Source: Porphyra umbilicalis
Lineage: Eukaryota > Rhodophyta > Bangiophyceae > Bangiales > Bangiaceae
Reading direction: 5' to 3'
DNA length: 64,000 nucleotides
NCBI GenBank assembly: GCA_002049455.2
Contig: KV918792.1
Location: 310,001 to 374,000 of the forward strand
Shown here: one piece after another, positions 19,412-31,089 of the stretch
Layout of the letters: the number at the start of each line of letters is the position of its first letter
How positions within the stretch are numbered: the stretch's first letter is position 1
Translations under genes and position numbers: made by a program
The notes under the pieces: generated by a model
What the model saw: the letters and a program-made list of their open reading frames with translations, nothing else
Told to the model about the DNA's origin: nothing
Database searches by the model: none

Positions 19412-20113
19412 TCTTTGTAAAGTCGCTATCGTTTGCCCGGTCACCGACGCAAAGTGTGGCGCATGGGGGACTTCACTGGTGTGGAAGTTGTTTGGTCCCT
19501 TTGCTCTTTGAAGGGTATCTTGTAGAAGTGTCGCGCACAAACATGGTTCCTTTTCTTTGGATAAGGTAGCGCGGATAGATACGATTTGTTTTTACGTTCA
19601 TGCGGGATCGTCAATGCCTGAGGTTCTTGCACATGAAGCTTCTTTTCTTCTTGCTCTTTGACTTTGCCGTTCTGGACAGGCGCTCGAGCCCGCTTAAAAT
19701 CTGCGGAGATTTCTTCTCATCACAGACGAGACGCCCAGATTTGGTCGTACTGTGAATTCCGAAAGTTGTAGAAGGCTTCGAATGGCTGCAACAAATACAA
19801 CTACCGGATTCTCATTTGAAGTTCTGCGTAGACCAAGTGGAGGCTTATATTGATATTTTAAGTTGCCGAATTTCTCGCTCGATCTCTTTTATGTCATAGC
19901 TGTCGGCAAGCGGGCACAGCGCCCCCCCATCCAGCAGCAGCTGGGCATGGTGGCGGACAGGCGCCAGATTCTGTCGCGAAGGAGAGCCCGCCTATTTTGT
20001 TTGATGCGTGTGGCAGAGTGCCCCGGCCCCCCCCCGCGACCGGCATCGCTGATGACGCCAACGGACGCTTCCCGCCTCTCTGGCGCCGCCATTCGGCCTG
20101 ACGGACACCCCGG
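19412..20113. other. AT-richer spacer
   Basis: Convergent intergenic region between the proline-rich gene and the decayed gene on the minus strand. Its lower GC sets it apart from both sides. No ORF with coding character. Confidence 0.5.
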
Positions 20114-21453
20114 TCACTGTTGCGCCGCCACCACGGGGGTGGCAGCACCCGCCGCCGCAGCTGACGCCATGCCCGCGTCATTTGAGGGTCTACCCGCTTG
20201 TCTGTAAGAGGCTTCGTTGCAGGGGGCGCCCTCTTTCGCGCCGGATCTGGGGGCGGCCACAAGCGCGTCGACGGCGGGGGCGGCCGCGAGGGCATCGACG
20301 GAGGGGGCGGCAGCAAGCGCGTCGACGGCGGGGGCGGCCAAAAGCGCGTCGACGGCGGGGGCGACCACAAGAGCGTCCACGGAGGGGGCTGCAGCAAGTG
20401 CGTCGACGGCGGTTGCAGCCAAGAGCGCGTCGATGGCGCGGGCGGCCACAAGCGCGTCGACGGCGAGGCCGGCCACCAGCCCGTTGACGGCGGGGTAGAC
20501 TACCAGCCCGTCGGCTGAGGTGGGATCCGCGGATACCTTTGTGGCTGGGGGGATCGAAGGATCGACGGAGCTAAGCACCGGTAGCGTTGACTATAATGAG
20601 TGGCGTCGTCCCCGGCCGCCGCCTCCCACTTGGACAGGGCCACCTCTATTGAGTTGATGGAGAACAGTTGCTCACCGATGGCTCGCGACAAGTCCCGCGA
20701 CCAGTCCATGGGGAACCGCATCAGCAGCAGGAACTCCCAAATAAACACCACCTGCTGGATGCAGTTGATATTGTCGATTCACGTTGAGATCGGTGCGCCT
20801 TCGATGAGGTTGTGCGCCAACTCCGCAACGCCGACCACGTCGCACCCAGCAGATATGTTGAAAGCCGGCTCGGCCAGCAAGGCCGACAGAAACAGACGCG
20901 CCTTGCGCCACCGATCCTTATCCACGCGCTCGTTCGCCGTCGGGGGCCACGCGACCACAATGGCGACGCACACCCGCGCCGTGCTATTGGAAGCAGCGGC
21001 AGCTGTGTCGCCGTCAGCGTCAGAGTCGGAAGAGGAAGAGCTCTGCTCGTCGCTCGAGGGGTTGGCCGGATGCGGGGCGTCCGCTGCCGGGGGGGCGGGT
21101 GCCCCGGAGAGAGAGACCGCTCGGAGCGGGTTGGCGTCCGTGTCAACCTCACCAGCTGGTGGCGTTGTACCAGCGGTACAAGGGGGAGAGGTGGGCTCGG
21201 GAAGCGGCGTGCCAGAAGACAGGTGAAGCCGGTCTCTGGTGCCTGCAACAGCAGTGGAACGGGTAGAGAGCAGCGAGGGCGGTGTCCTCGCAAGTTGCGC
21301 CTGCGGAGACAAGGAGGAGAGCGACGTGGCTTGTCCTCGAAGAAGAGCGGGCACAGGCGCACCTGCCGCAGAAGAAACGGCGAGCGGCGACAGTCGTCCG
21401 GGGGGCACTCCATCCTCAGTGGTAGGCGCCGCCTCTGACGAAGGGCTCACCAT
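20114..21453 (-). pseudogene. decayed gene with Ala-rich repeat tail
   Basis: On the minus strand the frame from 21453 begins MVSPSSEAAPTTEDGVPP. It has a Pro/Ser-rich first half, an acidic Ser tract (SSDEQSSSSSDSDADGD) and then a normal-looking segment (ARVCVAIVVAWPPTANERVD; WRKARLFLSALLAEPAFNIS). It is interrupted by one in-frame stop, resumes in the same frame with CIQQVVFIWEFLLLMRFPMD and SINSIEVALSKWEAAAGDDA, then needs a frame change to reach PSIPPATKVSADPTS and the nine-fold repeat VDALxAAPA. The middle segment looks like a helical folded domain; the family is not recognised. It lies between the proline-rich gene and the Ulp1-ending frame, and all three may be parts of one element. One stop plus one frameshift suggests a pseudogene. 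Confidence 0.45.
20246..20488 (-). repeat. 27-bp minisatellite, nine units (9-aa repeat)
   Basis: Nine head-to-tail 27-bp units on the minus strand encode variants of VDALVAAPA (VNGLVAGLA, VDALVAARA, IDALLAATA, VDALAAAPS ...). Units never lose frame, as expected of a repeat expanded inside a coding sequence. Confidence 0.85.
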
Positions 21454-22620
21454 GAGGTGGCAAGCGGGGGATGGCTACAGGTGAGGGGGCGGGGATATTG
21501 GGGTGTTCGAAGGGGGGACGTTAGTACGTGCTGGTTTCCAGCGGCTTTTGGTGCAGGCGCGAGGTCGCAGCGCGTTGAAGCCGCAGCTGCAGTGCCAGTC
21601 GCGGGCAGTCGGATGGCCGGTCTCCCGGCCGATATCGCGGCTGCACGGGGTGCGGGGGCGGGCTTCGGAGCGCCCTGAAGCGGCAGCTGCAATTGCAGCC
21701 GCGGGCGTCCAGATCGGAGAGCTGCAAGCGGCCGCCATGTAGGCCGCCGGGGCGCAAGACGGCCGGTGTCCAGGCAGCGGCAGGGTAGTCGGAGGACAAG
21801 GCAGCAGGAGGGGTCGTCGGATGGCCGGTCGCACGACGGACATCGAGGCTGTCTGCATCCCACAGCACGGGTGGACGGTGACCGGCAGCATGAGAGGCGA
21901 CTGGCAGCCGGTCGCAAGGTAGATTGGCCGGCGGCCACAGGTGCCTTCGGCTTTGGGGCAGTCAGTGCCCTTCACAGGGGGCTGGGGAACGGGGGCTCTT
22001 TGAAAGGAGTGAATGCCACAGATACAGGGTCGCCAGCTCAACCACCCGTCATCACCGCAAGGCCCATGCGGGACCGCCCAGATGCAAAAATAGGAGGATT
22101 ACGCGCGCGGACTTTCCGTCGGGCAGCATGGCGCAACCGCCACCAACGTTGGGCAGACAGATGAGGACGTCTATGGCGCTCTTACGGCCGGGGGCTGCCA
22201 GGGGTGAAGCGAGGTAGACGAGAGGGGAAGAGGGGATTTATCAGCTCTGCAAATGCGATGGACGCTGATGCCGAGAGGAGTTGTAGTGTGAGATTGTCGA
22301 GAAGGCACCTTTTCAATTGATAGCAGTATGAGACTGTTGTAGTTGATGGAGGAAAACTCCCCAAAACATAGGCACAGCCAGTGTGATGAAACAATCACAG
22401 CGCCTCCATCCAAGTGTTGTTGCAGCGATAATACAGGTGACAGCATCCGCCTTTGTCTTTCGGTGAATACACTAGTGTGGCAAGCGAGACCAGAGACGAG
22501 CAGGCCAGCATCGGTGGCGCAAGGGATGATGATGTGAGGCGACCAGCATAGATTCAATACCATGGCGAGGGCACGCGTGGGAACAGAGCGCAAGAGAGCC
22601 GGAAAAGAAAACGTTCGGGT
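21454..22620. other. spacer, no assignable gene
   Basis: Overlapping low-value frames on both strands (Pro/Arg/Cys-rich) in 21.45-22.2 kb, and moderate-GC DNA without coding signal in 22.2-22.6 kb. Nothing recognised. Confidence 0.45.
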
Positions 22621-22625
22621 TTACA

Positions 22626-25600
22626 TCACAAGAGAGTGTTTGCCAGGAGCTCGGCTGCCATGCGGCGCCTATAGTCGTCCATGCTGCCCGTCATGCTGGC
22701 TTGTGGGACGCCCATGGACAAATAGTCCATGGTCTTGACCGTAAATAACCCGCAGTCCGTACCGCCCTCTTGCAACAGACACGGCACCCGCGATCAAGTG
22801 CACTTGCCGCGCTTGTGGCCGTGTACCGTCGAGTCATCCCTGCCCCATCGCAGCAGGCACGCAGGGATCCAGGTGGGCACCAAGCCCAGAGAGTCATACG
22901 TGTCGACATGACGCCGCTGTGGGTACGCGACGCCCAATGCCCAGTGGATCTTGCCCAGGTTGACTGGTAAAAACACAGCGTCGTAGGACTTGAAGTTCAA
23001 GTGCCGCGACCAGCGGTACACCGCTTCATAGCTGTACGCCAACTTATCGTTTCGGATCATTGTGGAGAACATGAACGTGTTGAAGAAGTGGAGGCGCGTC
23101 GGCTGCTTCTCCGCCGCCGCCCAAGTCTGCTCCCGTTGCGAAAGCAAATGGACGTACGAGTTGATGGCCTCGTCTTGCAGCATCACCGCCGGCGCCGTCC
23201 GTCGTCGGTCCCACAGCCGAAGTTAAATGTTGCCGATGGTATTATGCGGCACCTCATGCCGCGGCGCGCGCTCGGCAGACCCGAGGTACGGCTTTATTGG
23301 CGCCGTGGCCAAATTAGCTTTTGGCGTCAGCGACGAGCGCAGGTCGGCGGGGTCGCACACCGTGGCCTTGTCCGCCCCTTCTGCTCACTCAGCCGCCAGG
23401 TAGCAGAGCGGCGTCTTCCAAGAGTCGTCCGAGCGCGGCCCGGCGGCGGCTCTCGTTTCATGCTCGCCGTATGCAGCATGGATGATGGGAGCTGGTGCGA
23501 CCTCGGCGACGGTGGGCCCATCCAGCGGCGTTTGCTTGACGCCGAGCGCTTCAGCCGTGAGGATCATGGTACGACTGTTCACCTTGAGACGCCCGGTGGC
23601 GTGGCCACGTAGGGCGGCGTGGGCATGTCGGGCGGCGTCACCACGACGGGCGGCGTCGGTAGCCTTCTCGGCGTCTGCAGGCTCCTCATAATCGGTAGCC
23701 TCCTCATCGTCGGTGGACGCCTTGGCGTCGGTGGACTCCTAGGCGTCGGTGGACTTCTTGGCGTCGGTGGCCCCCTTGCCGACGGTGGACTCCTTGTCGT
23801 CGGTGGACGCCTTGGGGTCGGTGGACTCCGCGTCGTCGATGGAAGCCTCGGGGTCGGTGTCCTCCTCGGCATCGGCAGCCTCCTCGGCGTCGGTAGATCT
23901 CGCGAGCGACAGCCGTTCAACGTCGTCCGTCATCTGCGCAGCAGGGCCTTTCACCGCTGCAGTGCTCCCGTCCGGTGAGCCGCTAGCTGCCACGAGGTCA
24001 ACCATAGACTCTGCGGTGCTCGTGGCATCGCCATCAAGGTCATCACCGTCACTGGCGTACTCAGCTGCGGCGAACAAGTCAACAACTGCGCCCCCCGCCG
24101 GCTCCCTCGGAACCATTGGCGCCTGCTCCCGCTCCCCGCAACCAACCACCTCATAAAAAGTGCTGCAGAGGATGGAAGACGACCACAGCAGTGCCGCTGT
24201 CTTCTCGGTCGGCGTGCGTGCCGCAATGACGTCAGGCCCCCCTGTGGGGGGAACGGCCAGCCGCGCGGCTGCATAGACGCTCCAGGCCGACACCTCAGCC
24301 GTTGTGAGCGCCGTGTCGTTCGTGGTTGGTGCACGCACGCGGTTGCGCACAAGCCGCCGCATCTTTGCGCTGCGAAGCGCACATGCAAAGATCAGGGAGA
24401 AGTCCACCCGCGGGGAGTTCATTCCTGGCCGCAGAATGCTCACCAAGTGCTGCTGCAGAACGGAAAGCACTTGCCCATCGCAGATCACACAACGAAAGCT
24501 CCCTCCTGTTCGCTCCTCGGCACCGCAGTAGTGGCACCGGAAGGCGGCGTCAGGGATGATGAGCGTGTGCGAGAACTCCCCGCATTCGTTGGAGAGCAGC
24601 TGTCTTGCCTGGTCGGGCTCACACTCTTCGAGCACAGCGGTGCTGCGCAGAAAGTTCGCCAAGTACTCGCTCGCAGCCGCCATCGTGCTGCGGGCGATGA
24701 CGCACAGCTCTCACATGGTGTCGAGGAAGGTGCGCGCATACACGGTGTCGCGTGTTGCCACGAAGAGCCCATTGAGCGCCCCGTTATACTCCATTGAGAG
24801 CTCACACGTGCTGCAGTACCACGTGCCTATGTGGATCTTGGCCCGACCACGAATTGTGGACATCATTGCCTCGTCTGGCACCACCCTCGTCGACTCGTCG
24901 CGCACCATGTTGCACCGCAGGCAAACGGGCTCGGCGTGGGTGTAGTGCATCGTCTTGGGCTCGCTCGCCTGCACGCAGGAGTCGATGAAGTTGGGGTACT
25001 GATTGCACCGCTGCACCTCGACAGGGCAGGGAAACGTGCTCCGCGAGTGCCGCACTCGAAGCGGCAGCGGCGTCGGCGGGGCAAGCTCGACAGGTCGAGC
25101 AGGACCGCCCGGCTCGCCCCCCGCCTGGTCGTCGCCCTCGTCGTTTTTCTCCTCGTCGCCGTCGTCGAGGTAGCCGGACGGACCGAACTTGAGCGCTTCC
25201 CGCAACTCGGCGGCGGAAGCCGACGATGCCGCCGCCTCCAACCGGTTGTACTCGTTCACCGCTTGTGCGTCGATGCAGCCCCAGGGGTGGCTCGCGCACG
25301 AGAGAAGGAAGCAGGTGGCCAGCTTGCGCTTGTTGCCTTGGCGCCTCTCAATGGCGGGGCTCCAGATGCCTTCGTAAGACACGGCGAGGATGGGGACATT
25401 GGCCTTCTTGTCCGCAAGGAGGGCCAAGTGCACCGCCGTGTCCGCGTGGACGTCTGCCTGCAGGTCCTGGTAGTCGCCCGCCAGGGCTGAGTAGGCCTCG
25501 ATCAGCTCATCGAGGCTCTCTATCTCGTGCTCCGCCGCTATTCCGTTGTAGGCACTCTGCAGCTCACTGGCGTGACGACAGGTTGACGACTTTCCTCGCG

Positions 25601-26318
25601 CCACCTGCACGTTGACGTGCTCGATCTTTTCACCAGTAAAGGATCGCCGCCCACTGCCTAGGACACCGCCGCACGAGCAGAACGTGACCAGTAAGCCACG
25701 CAGCAACGCAGACGACACGCACACAGTGTCAAAGAGCTCCACGAAGACGAGCACACGAGTGCCGCTCACGCACTGGGGTTCGACGCTTGGTCGATCATTG
25801 ACGTTGTCCATGCGCGCCGTGATCATTAGCGCAACGCGAAGCTCGGCCGCAAAGTCGGCGTGCAGCTCCTCGACGGTCAGCGGCGTCGCGCCCACAGCTG
25901 GCTGCCGGCGCGGGCGCTTGTCCGTACTGGTGCTGTCTCTGGAGTACTTGGAGGGACAAACCCTCCGCAGGCGAAGGCGCGGACGCGATCCGGCACGGTC
26001 GATTGTCAGGCGGGCTGGCGGGCGGGTTGTGGACCTTGTGCTTGTGTCGCCGTTCATCACCTTCTGCATGTCGGCCGTGTCGTGGCCGTGCTCATCGTCC
26101 TCCGCCGCATCCGTGTCGCCGTCCCAATCTTGTCTTGTCATCCCCCCCCCCTTCACCGCAGTCATGCACGCGTCCCGCGTCGTCTCAAAAATGCCCGAGA
26201 GCGACGCGCCCATCGGCTCTCAGGCATCCTCCGCGCGGTCGAAGCAGTCGAAAGCGTCCTCGATGAAGAAACAGCGCAAACCTCTCCTACGCTGCCCATC
26301 GCGGTTTGACGTCGCCAT
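22626..26318 (-). pseudogene. decayed transposase-like gene with C-terminal Ulp1 (C48) protease
   Basis: One minus-strand frame of 1,230 codons runs from ATG 26318 (MATSNRDGQRRRGL) to 22626. It has six in-frame stops (TGA, TAG and TAA all occur) and no frame change. Order: acidic N-terminus; basic patch; a block with CSC..CRH spacing (SWIM-like) after LVFVELFDTVCVSSALLRGL; a long helical region (ESLDELIEAYSALAGDYQDL); a Cys cluster (CPVEVQRC; CLRC; IGTWYCSTCELS); a second cluster (CHYCG; CVICDG); an Asp/Thr-rich 6-aa repeat; and an Ulp1 domain. The protease keeps LQDEAINSYVHLL, His in GKIHW (22944-22946), Asp in YDSLG (22893-22895) and Gln/Cys in QEGGTDCGLF (22770-22772, 22752-22754). Cys clusters plus Ulp1 resemble Zisupton/KDZ DNA transposases and HMG-domain-containing-protein-3-like genes. 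The Ulp1 call is firm; the transposon class is inference. Confidence 0.7.
23664..23897 (-). repeat. 18-bp minisatellite, 13 units (6-aa repeat)
   Basis: Thirteen 18-bp units on the minus strand encode variants of STDAKA/ATDAEE (e.g. STDPKA, STDDKE, ATDAKK, STDDEE). They form an acidic linker between the Cys clusters and the Ulp1 domain. Confidence 0.85.
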
Positions 26319-26399
26319 GGAGTCACCCACAGCAGTGAAGGCACGGGCGTGACAGTGGCTGCAAAGGCTCGCCACGGGCGGAAGCCGCGGCCAGCGGCG

Positions 26400-26930
26400 G
26401 CCACACCACGGCCGCGGCAATCAACAAGGCGGCGGCGGCGGCGAAGACGGCTGGAGCGGGGGGCGAGAGCCGGGACCGGGGGCAGAGGACCGGCGGCGGC
26501 GGCGGGAGACGAGGCGGTGGCAGCGGCGGCGGCCGTGGCGGCCGCGGCAGGCGGCCGCGGCGGCCGCGGGGGGCGGCCTCGGCGGCTGCGGCGGGCGACC
26601 GCGGCCACCGCCGGCCGGGGGCGTCGGCGGGGGGTGGTGGCGGGAGTTGGGGGTGAGGGTGGGGGTGGGGGCGGCGGAAGCCGGGGCCGCGGGAGCGGCA
26701 GAGGCGTCCAGGGCGGGGGCGAGGCCAGGGATGGGGGCGGCCCGGCCGGGCATGGGGGTGCACCGCCAGGGATGGGAACGACGCGGCCGGGGGTGGGGGT
26801 GACGCGGCTGGGGGTGGGGGCCCGCGGCCGAGGGTGGGGGCGCGCAGCCGGGGATGGGGGCGGCGCGGCCGGCGACGGCGGCAGCGCGACCGGGAGCGAG
26901 CGTGCCCGCGCGCGCGCGATTGTAAGACGC
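26400..26930. repeat. GC-rich simple repeats upstream of the Ulp1-ending gene
   Basis: 26.4-26.65 kb is a GGC/CGG-rich purine-pyrimidine mosaic (GGCGGCCGCGG-like words). 26.72-26.88 kb is a degenerate tandem repeat of ~30 bp built on GGGATGGGGGCG / GGGGGTGGGGGTGACGCGGC. Long antisense frames here (Pro/Arg-rich) are by-products of composition. Confidence 0.6.
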
Positions 26931-27512
26931 CGCTGTGAGCTGGTGTGTGCTCCGTGAAGGGCAGCCAGCGGCGTGACAGCGATGGGCAATCTCGCTTGCG
27001 CCGCCAGGGTGGCGGTTTGGCAGCCTGAAAGAAGATCCATGTGAAGCAGATCCTTGCAGTGATTTTAGCGTTGGCGCCCAAACGTTTGGAGAGGAAGGCG
27101 TGCCGGTGCAGCACGCGGTTTGAGGACGGGATTGGGCTTACCTAACGTGCGGTGCTCGATGGGCTGTGGGACCTGCAAAGTTCGCAACAAGTGATTTAAT
27201 CAGCGCGAGCCGAGCGACCTGCGCGGGCCACAAAAAGTTGCCCCTGAAATTGTGGGGTGTGGGACGCCAGAAGTTGCCTATTTCTGTATGACATGTGACC
27301 CAGGGCGGCCGATATCACCCCGCCCAGATAAGCCGCAATAAGGTGTATTTCTGGCGGCTGATTGGCCGTCGTTCTGGCTTGGTCACACTTGCACCGAATG
27401 GGCCGTGCCAAAGTGCGATCCCAGGTTGTAGGGGCCGTCAGTTCAGACCTTAGAGGCCGGTGCACCGGGCGTAGTAGTGGACTGGATAGGTTCCTTTGTG
27501 AGTTCATGCAAC
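26931..27512. other. spacer between the Ulp1-ending gene and the Helitron
   Basis: No ORF with coding character. The 5' end of the Helitron should lie here or just upstream, but no unambiguous 5'-TC terminus can be fixed by eye. Confidence 0.45.
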
Positions 27513-28669
27513 ATGGCGGACTCCGACGATGAAATTCGGCCTATCGTGAAACAGGAGTTGCCTGCAGGTGAAACACAAAGTGCAGCACGTGTTGCCTCTG
27601 TAGAGGCTGCACAACTTCAAATTGATCTTACACTGTCGCTGAACACCGCCAGGGACGACAATCAACGTCGAAGACGCGAGCAAGACGCAGCACGAAGAAC
27701 ACACCTGGCGCAGGATCCCGTGGCTGTGGCCGTCGCGCGCGAGAGGGATGCAGCGAACCGGGAGAGGCGCCGAAATCGACTTTGCGACACTGATCCAGAG
27801 GCTTCCGCGTCTGCGCAAGCCGATCATAATTCTTCCCATGGTGCAGCGCGGCGCCGATTTCAAGCTGTCTCTTCTGCGAATGCTGCAGTAGCTCGTGCCC
27901 ATGCCTCAGCAGCTCGGGCTGAAAGCCGTAACCGCGTTGATATCGACGCCATTTCGTTAACTTGCGAAGAGTCCGAGAACGATGCAGATACGGCCGGCAT
28001 GGAATGGATTGCTCGGCCGCACGGTTTTTGCGCGGCTGAGATCTTCACTGGCGTCGGAGTATACGCTGTGGTGCCCTCCGACTTTGGTGACATGTGCATT
28101 GTCTGCCAGAAGTGCAAGGCGTACCACTGGATTGACCAACGCCTGGAGTCCTCTTCCGACAGCCGCCCACTTTTCTCAGTTTGCTGCGCAAGCGGAACCC
28201 TGGACCGTTCGGCGTTCACTGATCCTCTCGAGCCGCTGCGGTCATAGGCACTGGGAGAGACCGCACACGACAAAACAATGGTCAATAAGTTTCGACTTTT
28301 GAAAAATGCGATGACCCTGACTTCTTCCAAGGAAAACTCACCCCCGCCGCTTCCTGGGGAAGGCGACTGGGAGCCCGCCTTACGCCTGCATGGAAAGCCC
28401 ACTCGCTACACCGGCCCATTCCTTGCAGCTGAAGGGCGTGAGACCTCTTTCCTGTAAGCTTTTTTTCAAAATTCTCAGGAGAACAGCGAGCGGCTGGCCG
28501 CTGTGTGCCGTGCTGTTGCGCGTGGAAGAGGGGGCCAAGAGGGATTCGGCCGCATGTCGGTGAGTGAGCTAGATGAGACCTCGCGAGCGCTCTACGACGC
28601 CGTGCAAATGCTGTATGGCATGCTCATGAGGGAAAGCAACCTGGTGAAGTAGTTTCTGATCGCTCGCGA

Positions 28670-30330
28670 GCGTGTGCAGGAGATCGAAGCTACCACGGGA
28701 AAACATTTTTCCAGCCTTCGTGTCGTTGTGCACGCAAATGCTGTTCCAGCGGGATGTCACGTCCGCGCGAACAACGATGCGGCGAGTACCAATGGAGAGG
28801 TGGCCGCCATTCTACCTGAGAGTTATTTGGATATGCCGTCGATGCCGCAAGGTACGGGACATTCCGGGGAGCCCAAGGGGAATGTTGTCCTCCTGGTTCG
28901 CGCGCCACCTGCAGGGGCCGCTCTGCAAGGATTCCTGCGCAAAGTGAGATTTATTAACTCTTGGTTTGATCCGACAGGATTTCCTCTGCTTTTCCCGCTG
29001 GGCACTGGTGGATGGCATGATGGGGTTCGAAAAACCCGAGGCGGAAGGAAAGTGAGTCAGCTTGTCTTCATAAAAGTATCATCTGTTCACTCGGGAGGGC
29101 CAGTTCACCTATCTACAGCACTGCAAGCGACTTTGGGGTGAATATGGGGTAGACCAATTTATAAAAGACGAGTGCGCCCACCTGGTCTGGCAGCGGCTTT
29201 ACCAAAAACTCCTACGGTGTGAAATGTTTAGTCGCGTGGTGGTCGCGGTCAGGGATGGCTCGAGCGCAACGGGGCAGATTGAAAAAGGAGTCCTGTTGCA
29301 TGCATCGCATGTAGCGAGCGCGAGGTACATGGCTGAGAACTTTGCGGACTCTTTGGCTGTCGTACGTGCCTTTTGGCAAGCCAGACCTCTTCGGGACATT
29401 CACATGCAATGATCATTGGAAAGAGATTCAGGATGCACTGCTGCCGCACCAGAAGCAGAACGATCGCCTGCATTTGATCACATGCGTTGTCAAAATGAAG
29501 CTGAAAGAGCTGACCAAAATGATCAAGGAGGACAATGTGTCGGGATAGTGCCTGGCATTCGTGATGACCATTGAGGTTCAGAAGCGTGGCCTGGCGCACG
29601 CTCACTGGCCGGTCACCCTGCGCTAGGAAGCTGTCCCTCAGAGGGCAGATGCGTACGACAAGCTCATCCGCGCCGAGATCCGAAAAAAGAGCCACAGCCG
29701 ATCACTGCGTACTAAAGTGCTGAAGCACACGGTGCATGGGGCATGCGGATCCCACAACGTGGCCTCGCCGTGCATGGGTTTGGATGGCAGCTGCTCCGAA
29801 AAGTTTCCGAAAGACCTCGCATCGGCCACAACTACCACAGAGGACTCCTATTCTCATTACCGGAGGCGCTCGCCGCAGGACGGAGGGGAGGCCGTGGCGT
29901 TCATACGTGGCAATCGCGCGTGGCAGATCGACAGCTCGTAGATTGTGCCCCACTCTTCGCTGCTTCTGGAGCAATATGATTGGCACTTCAACATGGAGAT
30001 CGGTTTCTCTGTCGCCGTTGTCATGCACATATGCAAGTTTATTCACAAGGGACGAGATAAGGCCATGATGTCTATTGTAGCAGTGAAGAGGGACTACAAA
30101 GGGGGCGAAGAGGTCGGACCGCAGCCCAGAGACGAACTACAGGAGTATCTGGGCGCCAGATGAATTGCTGAGTGCGCAGCATTGTGGCGGGTACTATCCA
30201 GTCAAGTTGTCTCTCGTGACCCAGCTGTGATGAAGATGCCCGCTCACTTAAAGAACCAGCAGCCTATGTTCTTCGCTCCTGGAGAGGCGGAAGGTGTTGC
30301 GGTAACTTCAGCAAAAGAGACAAAGCTCAC
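28670..30330 (+). pseudogene. Helitron N-terminal and Rep nuclease region (decayed)
   Basis: Recognisable landmarks: EVAAILPESYLDMPSMPQG and FDPTGFPLLFPLGTGGWHDG (Helitron-like N domain); ARYMAENFADSLAVVRAF and GKPDLFGTFTCNDHWKEIQD; EVQKRGLAHAHW, the HxH metal-binding motif of the HUH nuclease; VHGACGSHNVASPCM; DELQEYLGAR, where the Helitron YxxxY catalytic pair would be expected; and MPAHLKNQQPMFF. Stops and frame changes separate these blocks. Confidence 0.85.
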
Positions 30331-31089
30331 AGAGTTCTTCTCCCTGATAAAGGCGCCAGATGATGTAAAGTTTCCCTCCACGACAGACCTTCTATATGCG
30401 GATATCCTCAGGTGCTCAACTTGGCAAACCAGAACGCGCACGAGGCGGCGCCGCCGGCGCGGTGGGCAGGTATCGACTGAAAATACGCCAGCGATGATGG
30501 GCAGGGTTCCTGGCCTCCACCCCTCCATGGGCGACGCGTATTACATGCGGCTGCTTCTTTACAGCGTGAAGGGACCTGACTCGTTAGTAGATCTCCGAAC
30601 TTACGAGGGGTTTCATGCATACCACGTACGAAGATGCATGCGCAGCAAGGCAAATGCTGGCCATAAACGCGGTCGGGGATGAGACACTGACGGAATCGGC
30701 TTCCTGGAAGATTCCGGCGGCTTTTTGGGAGCTGGTCGCGTCCGTGGTGGCTCTCAATTCTCCGGCTGATGTGCCTGACTTGCTTCAAAAGCACTACACC
30801 GCTCTCTCCGACGACATGACCTACAGATTGTCATCTTGGTAGGCACAGGGCTCAGAACTGGAAGCTTCTATAGAACAACAGCGCCGCATTGTGCTGTTGG
30901 ATAATGAAATTCACATGAGAGCTCGCAACAGCTGTCTTCAAGACCACAAAATACTGATCCCGGCAGCCCGAGTTGAAGATGACGGGAAGGCGCTGGAGGT
31001 CCTCGGCGAAGCTCCTTAATCAGCCCGGAGGGCTGGCGGACAAGCATTCGCACAGCAGCCACCAGGAAATCGAAATGAGCTGCTTGCTG

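Noticed and set aside
26162-27114. Pro/Arg-rich minus-strand frames upstream of the Ulp1-ending gene
   Set aside because: They are the complement of GGC/GGGGGTGG simple repeats and have no normal protein segment.
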